DNA of 8,131 nt from contig DAOVIP010000069.1 of the NCBI GenBank assembly GCA_030671465.1, forward strand, positions 1 through 8,131, given 5' to 3'. Positions 1 to 5,238 of the stretch are shown in pieces. The first letter of the stretch is position 1; each line of letters starts with the position of its first letter. This stretch comes from Candidatus Aminicenantota bacterium. GTDB lineage: Bacteria > Acidobacteriota > Aminicenantia > UBA2199. A model generated the notes under the pieces. It was not told the DNA's origin and ran no database searches. It saw only the letters and a list, made by a program, of their open reading frames with translations. Made by a program: the position numbers and the translations under genes.

Positions 1-636
1 ACCTTAAACCAGGAAGTCAGTATAAAGGATTTGGAACAGATAATCCCTTATGCCAAAGCCCGTGATATTATTTTGAAAAATCCCGATCATATTGTTGTTT
101 TAAAATGCCCCTGCCGTGCTTCACGGTCAAAACCCTGTGAACCTCTGGATGTATGCCTCATAATCGGAGAACCTTTCGCCAGTTTTGTGGCTGAGCATCA
201 TCCACATCGCTCCCGCTGGATAACCCAGAATGAAGCAGTTGAAATCCTGCAGGCTGAGCACCAAAGGGGACATGTTCATCATGCCTTTTTTAAAGATGCC
301 ATGCTGGGTCGTTTTTATGCTATCTGTAATTGCTGCTCGTGCTGCTGTGGTGCCATGCAGGCCTGGCAGAATGGAATTCCCATGCTGGTTTCATCCGGCT
401 ATGTGTCCCGGATTAACCCGGGCCAGTGTATTGGTTGCGGAACCTGTGTGGAAAATTGTCAGTTTAAAGCCATGCACCTGGAAAATGATCAGATTGTCAT
501 TAAAGAAGAAATCTGTATGGGATGCGGGGTCTGTGTTTCAAAATGTGAAACAGGGGTACTTTTTCTGGAACGTGAGGTCTCAAAAGCAGAACCTCTGAAG
601 ATACAGGAATTGACAGCGAATTTAATCCGGATATAA
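1..636 (+). CDS. 4Fe-4S dicluster ferredoxin-type protein with Cys-rich N-terminal domain (5' partial)
   Basis: The reading frame is open from the first base; the first in-frame start (TTG at 31) has no convincing spaced ribosome binding site, so the true start is probably outside the window. 211 residues are visible. The C-terminal third has two 4Fe-4S motifs, CIGCGTCVENC (C143, C146, C149, C153 counted from base 1) and CMGCGVCVSKC (C172, C175, C178, C182); both lack the proline that usually follows the fourth Cys. The N-terminal part has CPCR (C36, C38), two further Cys, and a dense CNCCSCCC block (109-116), 18 Cys in all, with His-rich stretches between. This arrangement matches a family annotated only as 4Fe-4S dicluster domain proteins. 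Known: the C-terminal motifs bind two [4Fe-4S] clusters and carry electrons in the cytoplasm. Inference: the N-terminal cysteines bind another cluster or metal. The redox partner is not visible; the next gene is convergent. Confidence 0.85.
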   Translation, partial: TLNQEVSIKDLEQIIPYAKARDIILKNPDHIVVLKCPCRASRSKPCEPLDVCLIIGEPFASFVAEHHPHRSRWITQNEAVEILQAEHQRGHVHHAFFKDAMLGRFYAICNCCSCCCGAMQAWQNGIPMLVSSGYVSRINPGQCIGCGTCVENCQFKAMHLENDQIVIKEEICMGCGVCVSKCETGVLFLEREVSKAEPLKIQELTANLIRI

Positions 637-653
637 ACATGGTTTTAATCCGG
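621..653. repeat. Short direct repeat TTTAATCCGG at convergent 3' ends
   Basis: TTTAATCCGG occurs at 621-630 (end of the ferredoxin gene) and again at 644-653 (over the stop codon of the opposing membrane-protein gene), 23 bp apart. It is a small direct repeat, not an inverted one; its significance is unclear and it may be chance. Confidence 0.4.
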
Positions 654-1106
654 CTTTAATGGATTTGATTTTTTTACTGATCGGGTATGAAGGAAAACCA
701 CCAGTATGATGAATATGATAACAGCGCCTATAAAATACCACCCGTTCGGATCTCCCCCTTCTGCCAATCCGGTTCCGATGGCCAGGAAGATACACAAGAC
801 AAACCCTATGCCTCCGAACAACAACAAAGAAAAACGAATGGTCTTGCGATCTCCTGATCTGAGTTTTTGGTAAAATTCCGGAATTTGATATTTAATACTG
901 AAGGAACCCATTATTCCTTTCATTTTCTGGATTCCGATCTCACGGTGTTTGATCTGAGTACCATTTTTTCTGGATAATGATTTTGAACTTTTATATTTAT
1001 AAGTTCCATTCACTTTTTCCCATTTAAAACTTTTCCGGAGTAAAATCAATCCGGCTATCATTATCAGAAAAGCAATACCTGCCAACACAATAAAGACTAT
1101 GAACAT
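645..1106 (-). CDS. Small three-helix membrane protein, unknown function
   Basis: I do not recognise the family. With the ATG start at 1106 the protein has 153 residues: a transmembrane helix at about 1-23, a basic soluble stretch of about 65 residues rich in Lys and Arg (24-90), then helices at about 91-112 and 122-140 joined by a short Gly-rich turn, and a basic tail. By the positive-inside rule the long loop and the C-terminus should be cytoplasmic. A longer frame starts at GTG 1124, but GGAGGTGAG lies at 1114-1122, ideally placed for the ATG at 1106, and the GTG would sit on top of that site, so I prefer the ATG. The gene lies 45 bp downstream of the thioesterase on the same strand and may share its transcript. 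It converges on the ferredoxin gene, leaving 8 bp between stop codons. Confidence 0.7.
   Translation of the reverse strand: MFIVFIVLAGIAFLIMIAGLILLRKSFKWEKVNGTYKYKSSKSLSRKNGTQIKHREIGIQKMKGIMGSFSIKYQIPEFYQKLRSGDRKTIRFSLLLFGGIGFVLCIFLAIGTGLAEGGDPNGWYFIGAVIIFIILVVFLHTRSVKKSNPLKPD
647..675 (+). terminator. Weak candidate terminator for the ferredoxin gene
   Basis: AATCC (647-651) can pair with GGATT (661-665) around a 9-nt loop, followed by GA and a run of seven T (669-675), 11 bp after the ferredoxin stop codon. The stem is only 5 bp and AT-rich, so this is a tentative call. It would lie inside the 3' end of the convergent gene. Confidence 0.2.
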
Positions 1107-1111
1107 GGGCT

Positions 1112-1122
1112 TTCTCACCTCC
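1112..1122 (-). promoter_or_regulatory. Ribosome binding site that decides the start of the membrane protein
   Basis: On the minus strand GGAGGTGAG precedes ATG (1106) by about 7-11 nt. The overlapping GTG at 1124 has no comparable upstream site, so this Shine-Dalgarno sequence favours the shorter 153-residue protein. Confidence 0.6.
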
Positions 1123-1151
1123 ACCGATGCTTTTCTGTTTTTGAATCTGTT

Positions 1152-1658
1152 TTAAAAGTCAATTTCAAGCGGATCCCGGGGCGAGGGCATGACCGCCCAT
1201 TCCTGTTCGGTGATATTGAAATCCGATATTTTTTCGATTGGAAGCTTAATGTATTTTCCTTTACCAATTGCTGCAATTTCTCCGCTGGCCAATACGAGTT
1301 CACCTGTTCCTTCAAACAGGCGGCTTGATTCCTGGGTTACGCGTCCCACAACTTTTAATTCCTCATTCAAGGGAATGGGTTTTTTATAGCGGATATTAAA
1401 ATCCACGGTAACTCCCCAGATATCTTTATTATATTTGATCATGATGGCACGGCCAATTGTTTCATCAAGAACTGCAGCTGCTATTCCACCATGAAGACGT
1501 CCGGGGTATCCCTGGTGTTCTATTAGGGGATTAAAAACAGCAACCAGTTCATTGTTGTCCATTTCATAATATGATGTTTTAAGACCCAGTTGATTCTTTA
1601 ATCCGCAAACCAGACACATTTTTGAATTGGGTTGTTTTCGTTTGACTTTATGCTTCAT
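1152..1658 (-). CDS. PaaI-type hotdog-fold thioesterase
   Basis: The 168-residue protein has the hallmarks of the PaaI/4HBT hotdog family: the helix signature GRLHGGIAAAVLDET (H56, G57, G58; acidic D65, E66), followed by the strand motif VTVDFNIRYKKPIP (83-96), where substrate and subunit contacts usually lie. The N-terminus has CLVCGLKNQLGL (C15, C18, N22, G25), a Cys-x2-Cys-Gly motif found in many members of this family. Known: these enzymes hydrolyse acyl-CoA thioesters as dimers or tetramers in the cytoplasm. The acyl substrate cannot be inferred here. The ATG at 1658 is preceded by AAGGAT about 6 nt upstream, supporting this start. It follows the Rho-N-like gene by 61 bp and precedes the membrane-protein gene by 45 bp; a weak TTGATT-N17-TAAATA at 1681-1709 could be its own promoter, but I do not rely on it. 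Confidence 0.88.
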   Translation of the reverse strand: MKHKVKRKQPNSKMCLVCGLKNQLGLKTSYYEMDNNELVAVFNPLIEHQGYPGRLHGGIAAAVLDETIGRAIMIKYNKDIWGVTVDFNIRYKKPIPLNEELKVVGRVTQESSRLFEGTGELVLASGEIAAIGKGKYIKLPIEKISDFNITEQEWAVMPSPRDPLEIDF

Positions 1659-1719
1659 GGTGTATCCTTAATCTAAATAGTATTTAAATATTCTGACAGG
1701 TGGAATCAAAATTATTGGA

Positions 1720-2043
1720 TTACACCGTGGCTTTGCGAATTTTTCGCCTCAGGATGTGAATTTGACGCCTGATCCTTTTCAGTTGAGCATGATCGCGATC
1801 CGCCAGTGCCTGTTCCCGCTTCTTCTTTAGCACCCTGATCATCTTTTTAATCGAGGTTTTGTCAACACCGACCACTTCATGATGCTGATGTAATTCAATA
1901 TTAAGGGCCTTGCATAAGGCAGTTAAAAGATGTTCTTTATTCAGCTGGGTGTATCCCTTGACTGCTTTGTGATCGGTCTCCTTGGCAATTTTCCGCAGTT
2001 CGGCTACGGTTTTTTTCTTGAGCTCTTCATAGGTATGGGCCAT
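1720..2043 (-). CDS. Small basic Rho-N/SAP-like domain protein
   Basis: 107 residues. Residues about 5-47 (YEELKKKTVAELRKIAKE, then KGYTQLNKEHLLTAL) match the helical Rho termination factor N-terminal (SAP-like) fold: a TVAELR helix followed by a K..LL..L helix. A short linker with HQHH leads into a second half (60-107) that is almost entirely Lys/Arg-rich helix, ending RRKIRKATV. No ATPase or other catalytic domain follows, so this is not Rho itself, which has over 400 residues. Known: Rho-N/SAP modules bind nucleic acid. Inference: a small RNA- or DNA-binding protein. The start is well supported by AGGAGG 8 nt before the ATG at 2043, and a strong-looking promoter lies about 80 bp further upstream, so it probably begins its own transcript, perhaps with the thioesterase and membrane-protein genes. 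Confidence 0.75.
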   Translation of the reverse strand: MAHTYEELKKKTVAELRKIAKETDHKAVKGYTQLNKEHLLTALCKALNIELHQHHEVVGVDKTSIKKMIRVLKKKREQALADRDHAQLKRIRRQIHILRRKIRKATV

Positions 2044-2123
2044 GGTTCATTCCTCCTTTTTTCCACTCATCAGTTGAGATGTGGATGTGTTTTGGATAAG
2101 TATTTCCAATCAAATAAAGTTTA

Positions 2124-2153
2124 ATTCTAATATATTCGGGGAAACATTGTCAA
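2124..2153 (-). promoter_or_regulatory. Sigma-70-type promoter for the Rho-N-like gene
   Basis: On the minus strand a perfect -35 TTGACA (2148-2153) is followed by an 18-bp spacer and a -10 TAGAAT (2124-2129, five of six consensus bases), in an AT-rich context. Transcription would start near 2117, giving a 5' leader of roughly 75 nt before ATG 2043. It lies in the gap after the RND operon, so the downstream genes can be expressed independently of the pump. Confidence 0.65.
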
Positions 2154-2162
2154 CACCGGTGT
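2153..2162. promoter_or_regulatory. Perfect 10-bp palindrome abutting the -35 box
   Basis: ACACCGGTGT is a perfect palindrome whose edge shares one base with the -35 box of the promoter at 2124-2153. Its position suggests an operator or activator site, but it is short, has no loop or T-run so it is a poor terminator, and no regulator is encoded in the window. Confidence 0.3.
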
Positions 2163-2181
2163 GAGGTCTGTTTATCAGGGT

Positions 2182-5100
2182 TTACCGGCTCTTGCTGGTT
2201 TTGAAGATAAAACCTTGCAGCTTGTAAAACAGGTAATAGAAAATGGGGAGCACGAATAAAATGAAAAAGGCAGAGGTGGTGAGCCCGCCAACTGTACACA
2301 GTGCCAGTGATGACCAGATATCGGAAGCATCGGCTTTTTTTAAAATAATCAGGGGAAGCATTCCCAGGACCGTGGTGGCTGAGGTCATGAAAATGGGCCT
2401 GATTCTTTCCTTGGCCCCGATGGAGATCGATTCAATGATATTCTTGGTCTCACGGAGGTGGCGGTTGATGTTATCGATCAGTAGAATGGAATTGTTCACC
2501 ACAATACCGCCCAGCAGGATACAGCCGATATAGGCAGTGGAATCAAACGAGTAATCCATAATGACAAAAGCGTAAAAAACCCCGATGAGGGCCAGGGGAA
2601 TGGAAATCATAATGATGATGGGCTGGAAGAAATTTTCATAGAGTATCCCCAGCAACAGGTATATCAAAATCGCTGATAACAGTATGGCACTCCAGAGCTG
2701 ACTCACTTCTTCCTCGGTGATTCGAAATTTCCGCTCTTCCAAACTTTTTTTGAAGCCTACCGGAACTTTTAGGTTGTTGAAAATGGTTTTGTGATATCGG
2801 TCACCGGCCTTTGATGATCCCAGGTAATCCCATCTGAGCATGGAAACATATTCCTGATTCTCCCGGGTAATACCTCCTTTTTGAGTGGATAGTTCGATAT
2901 CCACCACATCCTTGATTCGGAAGGGAATGCCGGCCTGGGTCTCCAGATTCATGGTTAGAATATCATCCAGTTCCAGGTCCTCTACATCCATGGATTTGAT
3001 TTCCAGGGAGAGTTCCTTGTCATCGAATTTCAGTTTCTGGGTTCCGGAACGTTCCATGAGTACAGAGGCAATCAGGTAAAAAAGATAGCGGGGAGACATC
3101 TGATAGGACCTGAGCTTTTCCCGGTCCAGCTTAAAGGCAAAATACTTCTCCTTCCCCCCCCACCAGAAATCCATATCGGTTTGGATATCCACATCCTTTA
3201 TCCGCCTGTGGTTGAGCATGCTCTGTTTCACATCCTTGGAATAATCCATTAACTTTTCGAAATGATATCCCTTTACCTGAATAGTGTAGGGGAGGAAAGA
3301 TCCGGTATCCGGATTGTAGTAATAGGGTTCGGGGTCAAAGCCGCCAACATACACCCCGATTCCGGCCAGGTTGGTGGCCAGTCCGACCAGCTCCTGTTTG
3401 AGTTGAAGGGGTAAAGCGGAAAACTCTATCTCTTCAGGAAAGGTGATGACCATATAAGCACCGCGGTAGTAGCCGCTGTATATCTGGGTGGTGATTTCCT
3501 TTTCATAGGGTTTGGCCAGGGCCAGCTCCTCGAATTTTTTTATGGTTTTTTTCACATCATTGAATTCGGCTCCGGATGGAAACCGCAGATTGACTTCGAT
3601 TTTCTCTTTTGAATACCAGGAAAAGAAACGTCCGAACGACACCTCCTTTTTAAAGACCGAATAGGAAAAAAACAGCAGACAGAAAACCGGGATGAGCACC
3701 ACCAGCGGGTATTTCAAAATGAATGGGAAAAATTTCCCCCGTCTGAATAACAAATTCTTGGCTTTGACCTTCAGGTTGATTCGGGCCCCCAGTGAGGGGA
3801 TGAGCAAAAAGGAAACAATGATTGAAGAGATCAGGGAAACGGTAATCACATAGGCCAGGGGTAGATAGTATAGCTTCAGGCGGCCCTGAAACAGGGCAAA
3901 AGAGAAGAAAACAATTATCGTGGTCAGGGTTGATGAGAGAACCGGAAGAATGACTGCTTTTGCCCCCTGAATGGCAGATTCCTTCTTGTCCAATCCCTTT
4001 TCCCGGTGTCTCAGGATGCTGTCAAACACCACCACGGCATTGTCAACGAAAAGTCCGAAACCCAGGGCCAGTCCGGACAAGGTCAGCAGGTTCAGGGGAA
4101 GTTTCAGAAGATAAATGACGGTAAAAGTGGTGAATACCGAAAAGAAAACCGAAGAGAAAATCAGAATGGAGGCTTTAATATCTTTTATGATGATCATTAA
4201 GATGATAAAAATAATGATTAGAATGAGAAAAGCGATCTTCATCAGCCGGACAAGCCTGTCTTCCAGCTCTTTGCTTTCATCGTGCTGGATGATGAATTCA
4301 ATTTTTCCCCCCAGTTTATTGCTCAGGTATTGAAGCTTTTCCCGGATCTTCTCGGAAAGTTTCAGTGAACTGTAATTGGGTTCTTTGTAGATGATGAATC
4401 CGATGACCGGCATTCCCATGAATCTCATCTCATAGCGCAATTCCTCGTAACCCAGATACACATCGGCGATCTCCTTTAGCTGTAGTTGTTTGGCACCGAA
4501 ATTTTTAACCACAATATTTTGAATATCCTGAATTCTCTGCGGGGATTCTGATAATGAGAGGGTGATCTCGGAAGCGGTTTTTTTCAATGTTGCCGATTGA
4601 ACGGTATAGAAACATTCATTTATTTTTTGCTGGATTTCAAACAGGTTGATTCCGAATCTTTTGAGTTTGTCCAGGTTGGTTTGAATTTTGATCTGCGGTT
4701 CAACTCCTCCCCAGATCATTGCCGATTCGATCCCGGATATTGAATTCAGGTAGGGATAGATTTCCTTGTCGGCAATTCTTCTCAAGGCATAGATAGAATG
4801 CTTGCCATAAACACCCACCTTGAAGAAGGGCTCTTTTTTAAACTCCTCGGGAATATTCTTCTGAATTTCAGGTTTCTGCACCTGGGAGGGAAGTTCTTTC
4901 TGAAGCCGGTTCAATCTTTCCCGTAGAATAACCTCGGCAAAATTCATTTTGGTGTTCCGGGTAAATTCAACCTTGATAGTTCCCCGGTTCTGGGTGGCCC
5001 GGCTTTTCAGTTTTTCGACCCCCTTGATCTGCATGATTTCTTCTTCGGCCGGGATTAAAATCTTTTTTAAAATATTATCCGGGGATGCGCCCCACCAGTT

Positions 5101-5238
5101 GTAGATGATTTCCAGGGTGGGGAGGTCCTCTTCCGGGACCAATTCAATGGGGGTATTTTTGAGTGAATATACACCCAGGAGTATGATAATACTGAAAAAA
5201 ATGATGGCCATTACCGGTCTTTCAATAATTTTTTTCAT
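2182..5238 (-). CDS. RND efflux permease (AcrB/HAE1-like), second of a pair
   Basis: The 1018-residue length is normal for an inner-membrane, proton-driven RND pump subunit. The layout is canonical: TM1 at about 9-27 followed by PVE-like PIELVPEEDLP; periplasmic porter region to about 330; TM2-TM6 at about 332-485 with TM4 motif GLFVDNAVVVFDSI; TM7 at about 510-528; second periplasmic half to about 845; TM8-TM12 at about 848-1008, with TM10 GGIVVNNSILLID and TM11 RIRPIFMTSATT. Relative to AcrB, D407 is kept (D399), D408 is Asn (N400), K940 is Asn (N915), while R971 and T978 are kept (R945, T952). The start ATG overlaps the stop of the upstream permease (ATGA), with no clear Shine-Dalgarno sequence, implying translational coupling. 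Substrate is unknown; multidrug or lipid-type efflux is inference. No clear terminator follows it. Confidence 0.92.
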   Translation of the reverse strand: MKKIIERPVMAIIFFSIIILLGVYSLKNTPIELVPEEDLPTLEIIYNWWGASPDNILKKILIPAEEEIMQIKGVEKLKSRATQNRGTIKVEFTRNTKMNFAEVILRERLNRLQKELPSQVQKPEIQKNIPEEFKKEPFFKVGVYGKHSIYALRRIADKEIYPYLNSISGIESAMIWGGVEPQIKIQTNLDKLKRFGINLFEIQQKINECFYTVQSATLKKTASEITLSLSESPQRIQDIQNIVVKNFGAKQLQLKEIADVYLGYEELRYEMRFMGMPVIGFIIYKEPNYSSLKLSEKIREKLQYLSNKLGGKIEFIIQHDESKELEDRLVRLMKIAFLILIIIFIILMIIIKDIKASILIFSSVFFSVFTTFTVIYLLKLPLNLLTLSGLALGFGLFVDNAVVVFDSILRHREKGLDKKESAIQGAKAVILPVLSSTLTTIIVFFSFALFQGRLKLYYLPLAYVITVSLISSIIVSFLLIPSLGARINLKVKAKNLLFRRGKFFPFILKYPLVVLIPVFCLLFFSYSVFKKEVSFGRFFSWYSKEKIEVNLRFPSGAEFNDVKKTIKKFEELALAKPYEKEITTQIYSGYYRGAYMVITFPEEIEFSALPLQLKQELVGLATNLAGIGVYVGGFDPEPYYYNPDTGSFLPYTIQVKGYHFEKLMDYSKDVKQSMLNHRRIKDVDIQTDMDFWWGGKEKYFAFKLDREKLRSYQMSPRYLFYLIASVLMERSGTQKLKFDDKELSLEIKSMDVEDLELDDILTMNLETQAGIPFRIKDVVDIELSTQKGGITRENQEYVSMLRWDYLGSSKAGDRYHKTIFNNLKVPVGFKKSLEERKFRITEEEVSQLWSAILLSAILIYLLLGILYENFFQPIIIMISIPLALIGVFYAFVIMDYSFDSTAYIGCILLGGIVVNNSILLIDNINRHLRETKNIIESISIGAKERIRPIFMTSATTVLGMLPLIILKKADASDIWSSLALCTVGGLTTSAFFILFVLPIFYYLFYKLQGFIFKTSKSR

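Noticed and set aside
230..598. 122-codon frame overlapping the ferredoxin gene
   Set aside because: It is in an alternative frame of a gene whose cysteine motifs are intact, and the Cys and Met pattern is a by-product of the real frame.
625..632. ATCCGGAT palindrome as a regulatory site
   Set aside because: It is eight bases long, lies within the coding end of the ferredoxin gene, and has no spacing relation to a promoter; chance is likely.
1115..1315. Minus-strand frame overlapping the thioesterase 3' end
   Set aside because: It lies in another frame inside the well-supported thioesterase gene, and its peptide is basic, low-complexity and unlike any domain I know.
2160..2184. Terminator after the second permease
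   Set aside because: CTG-ATAAA-CAG gives only a 3-bp stem and no T-run follows, so termination here is not supported.
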